From Merzomyia westermanni (taxonomy: Eukaryota > Arthropoda > Insecta > Diptera > Tephritidae): DNA of 64,000 nucleotides. The stretch is from the NCBI GenBank assembly GCA_949987695.1, contig OX465288.1, forward strand, positions 103,449,568 through 103,513,567. Direction: 5' to 3'. Below, in pieces: positions 10,810 to 21,530 of the stretch. Below the pieces are notes generated by a model. It saw only the letters and a list, made by a program, of their open reading frames with translations, did no database searches and had not been told where the DNA came from. The number at the start of each line of letters is the position of its first letter. Position 1 is the first letter of the stretch. Made by a program: the position numbers and the translations under genes.

Positions 10810-10990
10810 GATGTATATTGGAACGATTTTTCGTCATCCCTTGTCAAATTTGGTTTTGAGACAAACCGGTTTCGGCGTTGTGCCATCATCAGTGTCGATT
10901 TTCGTTCTCCGAATTTGACAAGGGATGACGAAAAATCGTTCCAATATACATCAATCATTCACCCTGTCGCAAAAACAACAAAACAAAATA
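10810..10990. mobile_element. palindromic Penelope terminal-repeat insertion
   Basis: A 181-bp insert flanked by the 13-bp duplication AAACTAAATGTTT (10797-10809 and 10991-11003). Its two halves are inverted copies: GATGTATATTGGAACGATTT at the left and the complement ending TATACATC near 10952. The loop carries the Penelope 3' motif ACCGGTTTCGGCGTT. A tail similar to the inverse complement of 40540-40590 follows. It looks like a Penelope pseudo-LTR remnant. It breaks the first exon of the host transposon gene. Confidence 0.75.
10860..10892 (-). ncRNA. hammerhead-like motif in Penelope remnant
   Basis: On the minus strand: CTGATGA (10892-10886), stem II GGC/GCC, GAAAC (10873-10869), a palindromic AACCGGTT stem III and the cleavage triplet GTC (10862-10860). 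All core nucleotides of the consensus are present. Stem I is weak as written, with only one clear pair next to the core, so activity is uncertain. Confidence 0.5.
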
Positions 10991-12014
10991 AAACTAAATG
11001 TTTTAATTGAAAAATATCACGAAAGCATTAAACACAGAAAAAAAGCTCAGTAATTTACAACATTCGTACAATCAACAAATGAATAATTTGGAATGGAAAA
11101 TGTAAATGCAAGTTAAAAACAACAGAATGCTCATGTGGTTTAATACCAAACCATTTAAAAGAATTTATGATGGACCAACATAATGATAGAAAATTGACAA
11201 TACCTGAATATATGGAATCCATATTATGGATGGCATTATAGAAGAAACACCTACAACAATACCAACAATGCCAACAGTTAGTGATGATCCAACAGATATG
11301 GAAACAGGTGAAGCACAAATTGCAAATGAAGCAGAAGTATCTGTTACAATGAAACGAGGACATTATACTCAACAATACGTTGCTGTGATGTGTGACAGAT
11401 TCGGTGTTTCAGATAGAGTTGATTCATGTTTAGCAGCAGCCCTTTTCGAAGATATAAATTTTCGAGATGTTCGTGGTGAACTTGTCATAATGTATAAATC
11501 TAAAGTTGCAAGAGGAAAAATAAAATCTAGAGATGAAGTGCTTCGTAAACGATACATAGATTCCAACATAACTGCATTTTCTTTCGATGGCAGAAAAAAT
11601 TATTCATTAACTAGAGAGAAAATTAATGAGAAATTTCATACAAATATGGTAAAAGAACCCCATTTAGTTGTTATAAAAGAGCCTAATGCTGAATTACTTT
11701 GTATGAAGAAGAAAATGCAAAACACAAATTAAAAAAATTAAATAAATTCTTCAATAGCAAAAAACTGTCAATAGATTAATTAATTGGCATATGCAGCGAT
11801 AGAGAACCAGCTAATACTGGAATAGAAAATGGTGTTATAAGACTTTTTGAAAAGCATTTAAATAGACTACTGCACTGGGTTATATTTATGTTTGCTTCAT
11901 TTCAATGAATTACCATTGGTCATTTGTTCAGAGCATTAGATAAAACAGTCACGAGTGGACCAAGAGCAGCAAGTGGAAATATATTCAAAGACATTCAAGA
12001 AAGTGAAAAATTTC

Positions 12015-12114
12015 AGGTATGCATTTGTTAAAATTATTTTATAATATTTTTTCAATCAAATTAAAATAGGAAAATTATACTAATTTTTATTGACCTAAAA
12101 AATTTATTTTTCAG
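12015..12114 (+). other. spliceosomal intron in the TIR-element gene
   Basis: Starts GTATGC and ends TTTATTTTTCAG, with an AT-rich, pyrimidine-rich 3' end. Joining the flanking exons keeps the frame from SGNIFKDIQESEKFQ to VVTDFEPIALEN. A 100-bp intron of this kind fits an insect genome. Confidence 0.75.
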
Positions 12115-12841
12115 GTTGTAACTGATTTTGAACCAATAGCATTGGAAAATATGCCTGGTATGATCAGTGATGAACAAGAACGAGAATTATCTACAGATGT
12201 TAAATATTTATATCAAATGCCCAAAGCAATTTCAAATGGTGCTGTTTCAGTTGATTTAGCTAACATAAAACCAGGACCAGTTGTACATTCTCGATGGCTA
12301 ACCAAATCAAGCAGGGTATTACGTCTATATACAACAACTAATACACCATCGGAAAATTTTAAAACTCTAGCAGTTTATATTATCGCAATTTATGTGCCAA
12401 TGTATTTCAATGTAACATACTATAATTCTGTTGTATACGGCAGTGTACTTTTATCAAAGTTTATTCGTTGCACACGATACCTACCACGTAATTTACTTAA
12501 TATTGTAGATGGTGTAATCCAAAATAATTCATATTACGGTCATCCAGAAAACATTTTATTAACAATGTTATTTGATGATAGAAAAGCCATACGGGATAGA
12601 GCCATCAAATAAATTTTATACTATCGAGAAAAAATACTACAAAAAATATAATATCAATTTTAGTGCTTCAGATTATACTGATATGATTGATCTGAATGCC
12701 GATAATTTACTATCTGAACCGGCATTCCCAAGAAATATTCCATACGAACACTTGGTACAATTCTTAGATTATGATGAGCCAACACTAGACGATCCTAATA
12801 TTCCAATGCATATACAAGCAACAGAAAGCCATATTCCTTAA

Positions 12842-13334
12842 CATCTGTTTCCAAACGTGTTATAGAAAAAAAAACGTGAAGGTGTTATGGCTGTTACAGC
12901 AGAAAGTCGTGAAAACCAACCACGAATGGAGAGCAAAAAAGTTTTTTAAAATATAATAACATAACATTACTTTTATTTTGAAAAATACGTTAAAATGGTC
13001 AATTCTAAGTAAAAAAATAATTTTTTAAATAAATAACATTAAAATTATAAAAATTGTGTTTTTTTGCTTATTACTTGAAAATATAGGTTTTTTTTAGAAA
13101 ATTTTTTTCTACTAAAATGAATTCGAAAAAAGAAAAACTGTCTGAATAAAAGTTGTTGGAAATGTTCTGAACTTATTTTAAGTGTAAAGAAAAAAAATTT
13201 TTTCCATAAGAAATTTGTTGCAAATGATAATATAATAGTTAAAATTCATTTTAGGCTAATTTCTCATAATTTAAGCCTGATATCTCTACTAAAATTCAAA
13301 AACAATATAGATATTAATACAGATTCTGAAATGT
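12842..13334 (+). other. 3' non-coding tail of the TIR element
   Basis: AT-rich sequence after the stop codon with no gene. Bases 13199-13347 are nearly the same as 22530-22650 in the deleted derivative, which shows that this is transposon sequence and not host DNA. Confidence 0.6.
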
Positions 13335-13347
13335 ACGTAAAATACCC

Positions 13348-15016
13348 CACGGATAAATACCAGACCAAAGTTAAAGAGGTTATAAAAAATGCTACCAAAA
13401 TAATAGACGAGAGGATGGCATATACCCTAACACAAATGAATCCGTCTGCTCCTCCACTCATTGCGTTACCTAAAATCCAAAAGCAGGATACGCCGATGAG
13501 ACCTATAATTAATTTTAAGTCCGCGCCGGGTTATAAACTGTCGAAACATCTAAAAACGATTTTAAAGGACACTCTGAAACTAGGGCACGAATACACAATA
13601 AGCAATACGATAGAAATACTACAAAGACTTGAGACCGTTAAACTCACAAGGAGCAGTAAACTCGTATCCTTTGACATAAAGGACATATGCCCGTCAATAC
13701 CACTAACAGATACAATGGATATAGTCAACAAAACACTACTGGACAAAACTGAAGATAAGGTAAAAACTTCGCAAATTACCAACGCGCTAAGAACAACGCT
13801 GCGGCAAAACTATTTCCGGTTCAACAACAAAATTTATCGACAGACAAACGGACTAGGAATGGGTAACCCAACATCGGCCATTCTCATGGAAACATTCATG
13901 CAAAACTTGGAAAGAAAATATATACGGGAGTTAAAAACCAAGTTAGGCGTGGCATTCTACGCTAGATACGTGGATGACATCATCTGCATCCTAAGTGACG
14001 ATAACGAACAGCAAATACTAGAGTTCCTCAACAGGCAACATAGCAACATAGAGTTCACAATGGAAGTAGAAAAAGATGGAATAATGAACTACCTGGACCT
14101 AACTATAGGGATTGACAAAATAACAAATAGGTTCAACTACGGCATTTATAGAAAACCGACTGCCACGGACACCATTATACACTCTACATCAAACCATCCG
14201 CAACAGCACAAAAATGCAGCATTGAGGCACTTAGTGGATAGGCTTCAGAGAACGCCGCTCACACAGGAAGCATACTGGAGAGAGCTTAATACAATATATA
14301 ACATAGCGGCAAATAATGGATACAAGAAAGCACTTGTGGATAAACTCAGAAGTAGCCATGGAACACAAAAAAGAGTAAACGTAGAGGAAAATCCAATGGT
14401 TTGGACGGCAATGACATACACTGGAAAAGCGACGTACAAATTAGCAAAGTTCTTTAAAAGATATAACATCAACACAGCATTCAGAACATCCAACAACGTC
14501 GGACAAAAACTAAGAACCGACACTAATTCTGATGACCCATTCAACAGACACGGAGTGTATAGGCTTACTTGTGAATGTCAATACAGCTACATAGGACAAA
14601 CAGGAAGGAAAATAAGCACAAGATTCCGAGAGCATATCAGGGACTACAACAAAAAAACACGAAAACCCACCATAATACCAGAATCTAATTTCGCGAACCA
14701 CATGTTTGAGAACAACTGCACCCCAGCTAACATAAAAACAACGGCTCGAATACTTCACGTACAAGGAAAAGGCCGGCTTCTCAATGTACTTGAGAACATG
14801 GAGATATACAAGTTAAAAACATTTGACGGCAGGATCATAAACGAACAAACCAACACTATCTCTGACGAAATATTTGAACCCTTAAAACTAGTTTACAAAA
14901 AACAGCACAAGCCAGCAGGTACAGCAACCAAACACGTAACAATGAACAAGCAAAAACGAAATATGAACCAAACTGCAAAAATCACCGATTTCTACCTACA
15001 TCAACCTACCGCTTAG
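13348..15016 (+). CDS. Penelope RT plus GIY-YIG endonuclease
   Basis: The open frame runs from flanking DNA into the element and ends at 15016. RT blocks in order: RPIINFKSAPGYKLSKHL, VSFDIKDICPSIPL (first catalytic Asp), NGLGMGNPTS, YARYVDDIICIL (catalytic YVDD) and MNYLDLTIGID. The C-terminal GIY-YIG nuclease has GVYRLTCECQYSYIGQTGRK, a REH motif and FANHMFENNCTPANIK, with the conserved late segment NVLENMEIYKLK. PLE RTs resemble telomerase RT. The 5' end of the protein is missing, so the copy is not autonomous. The source of the Penelope pieces elsewhere in the window looks very similar. Confidence 0.9.
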
Positions 15017-15295
15017 CTAACAAGCGGTATGTCTACATACCTACAAAAACAACCCTTGGGACAGATAACAATTCGGACGCATCAATACCGCGCACACACA
15101 CACACATATTAACGTTACCTACCACGAACACATAGATTGACATTACCTGCCACAGCACCCACGGACTATAAAAACAACGCAGCGGATAGACACAGACCAG
15201 AACGAAGCTAGGCATTGAAAATGGCAGAACGCCGAAACCGGTTTGTCACAAAACCAAACTTGACAAGGGATGACGGAAAATCGTTCCAACAAAAA
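13348..15295 (+). mobile_element. Penelope retroelement, 5'-truncated
   Basis: A 1,948-bp insertion flanked by the 13-bp target duplication TACGTAAAATACC (13335-13347 and 15296-15308). The pre-insertion sequence is confirmed by the empty relative near 22645-22665. It contains one long open frame and a 3' UTR ending in the GCCGAAACCGGTTTGTCAC motif and GGGATGACGGAAAATCG. The RT N-terminus is cut off. Intactness suggests recent insertion. Confidence 0.9.
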
Positions 15296-15516
15296 TACGT
15301 AAAATACCTTTTAAGTAAGCCCAATATAATATTTTTCCTATAATTCCATCAGAAGCTATGAAGATTTTTTGGCCAAACCCTACATTCAAATGGCAACATA
15401 TCTATTTTGCAAAAGGGGGGGACTCGAAATCGGACTTTTTCTTAGAATCACCTGTAGATTACGTTTTTGCTATACTCCTGGTGGACAAAAAATTTGACCC
15501 GCTCTAATATTTATAT

Positions 15517-15615
15517 AAGTCAATATATCTCTCCATCCGTTTATGCCGTTACATACTACCGCTAGGCGAACGAAGTTAATATACCTTGTGTGCGTAGCAC
15601 GACTAGGTATAAAGA
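15517..15615 (+). repeat. dispersed repeat, 'tttatgccgtta' type
   Basis: The block around TCCGTTTATGCCGTTACATA to ACTAGGTATAAA recurs at 51112-51190 with few changes, and in degraded form near 48865 and 49265. It looks like the shared 3' portion of a non-autonomous element family. Confidence 0.6.
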
Positions 15616-16021
15616 TAACTGGCAGACCAAAATACATCGAATTAAAACTGATGGGGCGAAGAAATATTGAACGTGCTTAATTTATCCGAAATTCAAATGC
15701 ATTTGTTTTAGATGCATTTGTTTTAGATTTCCGTAAAATTTAGATCGAATGAAATATTTCTTATCTTCTTTTGTCTGCTTTTCTGGCGTGAAATGTAAAT
15801 GTATAATAAGTATATTCTCTTATAGTAAGGAAGGATAGTATATATATCATAATAAATACACAATATTTAAGTGTATTTATTATATTTTCAAAACATTTAA
15901 ATCTCAATTCAAGTGTACTTCGAGCAATGTATATTATTTCTACCTGCGTATTGATTTTAATGATTCATATTTTTAGTCAATAAATTGTATTTGAAACAGC
16001 ATGTGGAGCTCTTCGGCCACC

Positions 16022-16167
16022 CCCTTGTAAAAAACACTATAGATAGAAATCTATAGTGATTTCGCGCCAACTACATAGATTACTACAGAATACTACAGAA
16101 TTCTATAGTGGTTTGCGCGAAATTCCTATAGATTAGTATAGTGGTCTATAGTGTTTTTTTACAAGGG
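16022..16167. mobile_element. short palindromic MITE, 146 bp
   Basis: Inverted ends CCCTTGTAAAAAACACTATAG at left (16022) and the near-perfect complement ending ACAAGGG at 16167. The interior is rich in short CTATAGAT/ATCTATAG palindromes. No coding capacity and no clear TSD. Superfamily unassigned. Confidence 0.75.
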
Positions 16168-17290
16168 CCCATCTATCAGGGCTATTTGGCAACCATCAAA
16201 TACTAAGAGAAGAGCAAGAAAAAAGCGTAAACTCCTAAGCTCCGTCGAAAATCTAGAATTTAACGAAATAAGACTTAGAAAAAGCGCGTTCAGAGACCTA
16301 TTTTTGATTTTGACAGTGTTTATGTTTTGCAAATAAGTAATTTATCCCAACATTGTAGAAGTGGAAAATACATTGGCTGAAATTTTTTCAAATTAGACGC
16401 AATGTGCTGTGTGCAATTTTTGCATCAGTAATGTTGACACTACTTCCACATAGCATATGGTCATCCTTAAAGTATAATTCGAAGAAAATTCAGCCAGGTA
16501 GCCAAATAGCTCCGGTGATTTCTGATTGCGCGATTTGCACCCTTTTTACTTTTTTGTTTCTGTGAAATGCAGAAGAGTTTTGAAAATTCTGAAGTTAACA
16601 TAGCATGTCATATCTGACTAAATTTCCCGATGAATAATGTTTTTGTAGTGCGGAAATTTCCTTGCTTGAACTAAGGGTCAATAATAGGGCCGAAAAAAGT
16701 TGGCCAAATAGCTTCGCTGTACCCTACTTTATTTATATTGGATAGACCAAAGTCCCGACGTACTGCAGGAAATCAGGAAACTGAGTCATTAATATCTGGA
16801 ATTATCTGAATGTGACGTGACATATTGATGCGAATTATTTCCCTATACCTTATGAAATTAAGTTCCTTTTTATTCTTTATCGATGTTTCCGATATTTGAC
16901 TTACAATAAGATCAACAAATTCTGAGATTTGGAAATTAGTGTCTGATAAATCTTCGAATTCATTCATTAACTCAGGTATATGTTTGTAAATATAAAATTG
17001 ACAAATTTTATACCCGTCAAATATATAGTATATACTTCAGTTGCATATGATATCACATTTCTTCTATTATTACTATTTATTACTACTACTTTTGTCAGCA
17101 ATCTGGCATCCATATGCCCAAGCGTAACAACGAACACGAGCAGGTAGCCAAGAGAGTTCAAGTTTAGCGTTCGTAGCGTACAGAGGTTCCGGCTAAAATA
17201 TATTATAAAAATTACTTTATTATATTTACCTAAAAATTAGGCCTCCTGACAGCCTCAGAAGTGAAATGTAATCCACTTTTTTTTTTTACT
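16168..17290. other. spacer with only weak ORFs
   Basis: No recognisable element. Two adjoining minus-strand frames exist at 17161-16967 (64 codons, N-terminus MNSLGYLLVFVVTLGHMDA, which could pass as a signal peptide) and 16967-16773 (64 codons). They have no known motif and low-complexity AT-rich codon use. I cannot call them genes. Confidence 0.35.
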
Positions 17291-17368
17291 GGTTTGTGCT
17301 TTTAGCGAGTTCAGACGTTGTTGTTGTTGTTGTTGTTAACAGTGCTTCGCCCTGCCCAATGGGCTCGA

Positions 17369-18500
17369 TCACTCTAAATTGTCATCAGGCTCTTCTAACG
17401 GAAGTCCGAGGAAACGCGCAGTTTCCACAGGGTTGGACCAGAGTGATGTGGGTGTTAGAAGAGTGGGTTCAACTGAACAGGAAAAGACATGTATGGTATC
17501 ATGAGGGGTCATACCACATGCAGGGCATGTATTTGGTATGTTGGGGTTCAGTCTGCATAAGTAAGCGTTTAACCTATTACAATATCCAGAGCGAAGTTGT
17601 GCTAGTATGAGTCTAGTCTCCCTCGGAAGTACACGCTCCTCTTCAGCCAATTCAGGTGGTAGAGTATTAATAACGGGATTCACAGGCCGAGATCTGAGGG
17701 ATCTGTCTACCGGCTCAGTGTGGAGGTCATTTAGAGCCCGTCTATGGTTCCGCAGATCAAACGGCAAAGAGATATGATGCCGGATCTCATCGTAATGCTT
17801 ACGGAGATGTCTCCTGATGTCTCTGGGGGGCGGTGCTACATCCAAAAGATGTCGGTATAAATAACTAGGTTTGTGACAGTTCAGAAGGAACTGTCTACTC
17901 AAGAGTTCCGCGTGCTCTTGAACATTGAGCACATTTGCCTCTTGATGGAGGTGAGACTTAGATGACATAAGCAGGCATCCCGTAGCAGTTCTGATGGCGG
18001 TGTTTTGGCAGACTTGCAATTTCCTCCAGTTGGTGTCAGAAAGGTTGGGCGACCATATAGGCGCAGCATAGTCAATAACCGGCCGGCCAATAGCCTTATA
18101 TGTAGCAAGCAATGTTTCTTTGCCTTTTCCCCAAGTACTGCCGGCCAGTGACTTGAGGATCTTATTGCGGCTCTGTACCTTTGAGGCTATTGCGGTGGCA
18201 TGACCAGCGAAGGTGAGGCCGTTGTCAAATGTCACACCCAAGATTTTTGGGTGGTTGACAGTAGGTAGAGGTACTCCATCTACGTGGACATTTAACTCTT
18301 GCCCCATCTGCGCATTCCATGTAGTAAACAGGATCGCCGTAGATTTAGTCGGAGACAGGGTCAGATTACGCTCGGTGAAGAAGCTGGAAAGGTCATGGAG
18401 GTAACTGTTGATTCTAATACAGAGTTCATCCATGGAGGGACCCTTTCCCGAGGCCATTCTCGTGCAGTCGGCAGCGTAGGAAACAATGGGGACTCCCTCT
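17369..18500 (-). pseudogene. LINE ORF2, RT C-terminal part
   Basis: Continuation of ORF2 in a shifted frame. The catalytic box reads SYAADCTRMASG, whereas SYADDCT is expected, so one catalytic aspartate is changed to alanine. Then come LSPTKSTAILF, HPKILGVTFD and PVIDYAAPIWSP. The C-terminal Cys/His motif CPACGMTPHDTIHVFSC may bind nucleic acid. The frame ends at 17369, next to the (AAC)n tail. The frameshift from the upstream half sits at a run of G at 18504-18512, the likely site of polymerase slippage or of assembly error. Confidence 0.85.
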
Positions 18501-18504
18501 GTTG

Positions 18505-20844
18505 GGGGGGGGGAAGTCTCGAAATATAGAAATTAAACAAGAGGGGAGAGAGAACACCACCTTGCGGCACCCCTTGTTTTATTCTTCGTGGTCTAGATTT
18601 CTTGTTCCTAAATTTGACTGTTGCCTGTCGACCATTGAGGTAATTAGCGGTCCACCTCTTAAGGCCGGCAGGGAGCGGTGTATCATCCAGATCTCGGAGG
18701 AGAGTGGCGTGATTGACCGTATCAAATGCATTTGACAGATCAAGTGCCACGAGAACCGTCCTATGGTTCGGTGGATGTTGATTCAAACCGTTGTTAATCT
18801 GCGTTGTAATGGCGTTCAAAGCGGATGTCGTGCTGTGATTTTTGCGAAAAGCATGTTGATGATCGGCCAATTTTAGATTTGTAACAAAGTAAGGAAGCAG
18901 AATGGACTCTAGCAATTTCGGTACCGGCGAAAGAAGGGATATCGGACGATAAGACTCTCCTAGGTTCGCCGGCTTCCCGGGTTTTAATAGGGGAACTAAA
19001 ATCGCTTGTTTCCATATCTCAGGTATAACGAAGGTAGTTAGAGAGAGATTGAAGAGAGCCGCTAAATAATTCTGTCCTTCATGGCCAAGGTGTTTGATCA
19101 TCTTCATGGCAATTCCGTCGGGTCCGATGGATTTTGAGGGTTTGGCCTTCATTATGGCTTCCTTAACCTCTGCGACTGAGACGGCAATGGGCGCAGTAGA
19201 GTGTTTGTGTTTGCGCGCACGTCGGAAGGCTCTTCTCTTAGTCCTATCCGCAGGTAGATGCACTATAAACAGCCGGCAAAAGGAGCTGGCGCATTTCCTG
19301 GCGTCCGATTTGACACTGTCGCCGAAAGCAATGGCGACCTTGTCTTTGTGTTTGGTCGGATGGCATAGGGCCTTGACAGTCGACCATAATTTGCCGACTC
19401 CGCCGGAGAGGTTGCATGTCTCAAGGTGTTGTTTCTACTTGGTCAGCTTGTGTTCGTTGACAAACCTACGGATTTCCGCATTGAGATCTTTTATTCTGGG
19501 ATCTGCGGGATTGATAAGTCTCACTTGGTCACGTTCTCTTGCCATCGCCGCAGCTTCTGGCGGGAAATTCGGACGAATTTCTGGTATTCTGCCAGCAGGA
19601 ATAAAGCGGCATGAGGCTGAATCGATGATCTTGCGAAACTCTCTTTCGTCTTTGCGTACGTCCGTTGGAGTGGGTAAGGCAGCAAAGGAGCGCTCTGTAT
19701 ATTCAGTAAAGCGGTCCCAGTCCGCTTTGGTGAAGTTGATGTATGTTATTTTATCAGTCGTTATGAAGTCGGTCGGTCGTTCAACAGAGAGTAAGATGGG
19801 TAGGTGGTCTGAAGCTAATGTGAGCATCGGTCGCCAGATGACAAAGTTAATAAGGCCCGCGCTCGTTATGGAGATGTCTGGCGAACTGTGACAGTTACCT
19901 GACACCCTGGTGCCGGCATCTCCATTGACTGTACAGAATGCTGAGTTATCTATTTGGTCTGCAATTGCCTGTCCTCTACTGTCTGCTGGCAAGTTGGAGT
20001 GCCAGAGATCGTGATGTGCGTTGAAGTCGCCTAGGATTAGACGGTTATCGCCCCTTAGCAACGCACTAATGTCGGGATGATAATCTCTGGGACAACACAT
20101 GACAGGAGGAATATAGATGTTTATGATTTGCAGGTCGGCGTCTCCTGACCTGACTGCTATGCCTTGGCATTCTAAGGTAGAGTCCCCGGGGTCGACGTCA
20201 GGGGAAAATAGATTGTATTGTACAGAGTGATGTGTAGTGAACGCAAGGCCACCCCCAAGACCGCTGGGACGGTCTTTACGATGTACATTATACCCATCAC
20301 AAGTTCGTTAGTCCGATCTCGTGTTCAGTTTTGTCTCTTGTATCGCGGCGATTTTGATGTTGTGCGTCTTCATAAAGTCAGTTATCTCCGCGATCTTTCC
20401 ACCTAATCCGTTACAGTTCAGCTGCAGAATTTTGAAGTGTGTAGGAGGGGAGACGGGGGACATACTAAGCGTGAGGGACGGATGCGTTTGCCTAGGTGGA
20501 GGTAGGCTAAGGCTTAAACTATGTCGCAGTCTAGAGTTGACAGCGCCATGGCCGATGTTGTCTGGCGTTGAGGGCGGCTGTGTACTGCAACAGGGGGCTA
20601 TGAGCGAATCCGTCCAAAGGTTGCCGTTTACGAGCCCAGAGCACATAAGGGTGTGACACAGGCCAAGGCAATTGTTGCACTTGACCGATGTCGCAGGCGT
20701 ATACAATCTTTGCCGACAAACGGTGCACGTAGTGAAAGGTACTAGGAGGCGGTGTTCCTGACCCACGTGCAGGCTGGAAGCAGGGGGGGGGGGGGGGGGC
20801 ATTAGGGGCAGAGACAGAGGGGACTGACGCTCGGCGATGCTCAT
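18505..20844 (-). pseudogene. LINE ORF2: zinc finger, endonuclease and RT
   Basis: One reading frame from the ATG at 20844 down to about 18505, broken by two stops (20308 and 19435). An N-terminal Cys-rich motif (CTVCRQRL, CNNC, CHTLMC) is followed by a proline/serine linker. The APE-type endonuclease has FKILQLNCNGLGG, IAAIQETKL, LILGDFNAHHDLWHS and LASDHLPILLS. The RT has SIGPDGIAMKMIKHL, SYRPISLLS, LVALDLSNAFDTV (motif A) and KQGVPQGGVLSPLLFNFYIS (motif B). The ATG overlaps the ORF1 stop as ATGA, which suggests coupled translation. Confidence 0.85.
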
Positions 20845-21263
20845 ATCGGAGACGCTGGTGTGCGTGAGCGACAGTCGGGAGTGGGTGAGGCAGGGATGGC
20901 AGCGGTGCTGCCAGTCGTATAGACTGAGCCACTATTGTGACTATTGGAAGTAGTTAGAGGGGGTAAGGGAGTGCCGGAGCGGCGACTACCGCGGGACGTC
21001 CTAGGACGTGTACAGAAAGGTGCCTCAAAAGTACTAAAGAAAGTACGGGGTCTGTGGATGGCAGGGTTAAGCCCTGAACATCCAGATTTATGTAACCATC
21101 TCTTACACTTGGCGCATTGTACCGAATACGACCGTTTAATATAAACTTTCTTCCAGCAAACGCAGCAGATCCAGTCTCTTGGTCCAGGGTTGGGTTCGAC
21201 CCCAGCCCGTAACAAGAGACAATGGAGCAACCCAGCTGCAAGGGTTTGCTCCGAAGATGACAA
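20841..21263 (-). CDS. LINE ORF1 with 2A-like and PHD-type zinc motifs
   Basis: 140 codons. Residues 10-28 read LLHCLLLRAGVEPNPGP, matching the 2A-like pattern (xVExNPGP) known at the N-termini of some LINE proteins, where it can cause ribosome skipping or act as a signal. A PHD-like cluster follows: CCVCWKKV, CAKC, WLHKSGCSGL. The rest is basic and serine/threonine-rich. The stop codon overlaps the ORF2 start by ATGA. The frame is intact. Confidence 0.7.
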   Translation of the reverse strand: MSSSEQTLAAGLLHCLLLRAGVEPNPGPRDWICCVCWKKVYIKRSYSVQCAKCKRWLHKSGCSGLNPAIHRPRTFFSTFEAPFCTRPRTSRGSRRSGTPLPPLTTSNSHNSGSVYTTGSTAAIPASPTPDCRSRTPASPI

Positions 21264-21305
21264 TTTAAGGGTGGGACGGGACAGATTGGACAGGGTTACA
21301 CTGAA

Positions 21306-21365
21306 ATAACAGCCCTTGGCCGGGTGAGAAAACCCGGGTCATTCCGGTGCGATAGAACCGGCTGT
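21306..21365 (-). repeat. SINE-like tRNA-related block at LINE 5' flank
   Basis: The text CAGCCCTTGGCCGGGTGAGA ... CCGGCTGTTGTGGG parallels 30600-30672 in the SINE (CAGTCCTTGGCCGG ... CCCGACTGTTGTGG). Both may derive from one tRNA-like promoter region that serves the LINE and the SINE. Confidence 0.45.
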
Positions 21366-21530
21366 TGTGGGAATGCGAGTTCATACGTGTTTTTTATTAG
21401 CTCCGCATAAACATTGAAATTTAAGTTATAAAATTGTGTATATGCAATAGTAAAACAATATTTTGTTTACTTGGACACTGGGATATGCTCTTAAACCCCT
21501 AATAAATGTAATTTATGCTAATTTATCGCA

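Larger units (their letters stand above)
10527..12841 (+). pseudogene. unknown intron-containing gene of the TIR element
   Basis: The likely start is the ATG at 10527 (MDEPNPSTSSES). Coding text continues to 10796, is interrupted by an insertion, then runs in pieces through CSCGLIPNHLKEFMMDQ (11110), 11226-11732 (ITAFSFDGRKNYSLTREKIN), 11790-12014 (SDREPANTGIENGVIRLFEK, FNELP, TSGPRAASG) and, after an intron, 12115-12841 (HSRWLTKSSRVLRLYTTTN, RYLPRNLLNIVDGVIQNNSY, HPENILLTMLFDD). I recall similar multi-copy uncharacterised proteins in arthropod genomes but no function. Its position between TIRs suggests a transposase or accessory protein. Several stops and frameshifts show it is dead. Confidence 0.55.
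10329..15506 (+). mobile_element. TIR-bounded DNA transposon of unknown superfamily
   Basis: The ends are inverted copies over roughly 120-145 bp: TAGAGCGGGTCA at 10329, its complement ending at 15506, then shared blocks such as AACGTAATCTACAG and GTCCGATTTCGAGTCCCCC. The left arm has an extra segment of about 25 bp. The flanks are AT-palindromic, so no TSD can be fixed. Inside is one intron-containing gene (10527-12841), a Penelope LTR-like insert (10810-10990) and a Penelope (13348-15295). A deleted relative lies at 22390-22690. Confidence 0.7.
17318..21300 (-). mobile_element. LINE with 2A-like ORF1 and (AAC)n tail, near full length
   Basis: Minus-strand non-LTR retrotransposon. ORF1 is at 21263-20841, ORF2 at 20844-17369, and the 3' end is a (GTT)n run at 17318-17340, that is an (AAC)n tail on the coding strand. 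The 5' region up to 21300 and a tRNA-like block at 21306-21365 adjoin it. Domain order in ORF2 is zinc finger, APE endonuclease, RT, then a C-terminal Cys/His motif. It is inactivated by two nonsense codons, one frameshift and a mutated catalytic aspartate, but is otherwise well preserved. Confidence 0.85.

Noticed and set aside
16773..17161. Two adjoining minus-strand frames, the first with a signal-peptide-like start
   Set aside because: Short, AT-rich, no motif and no supporting splice or promoter signal. Listed only as spacer content.
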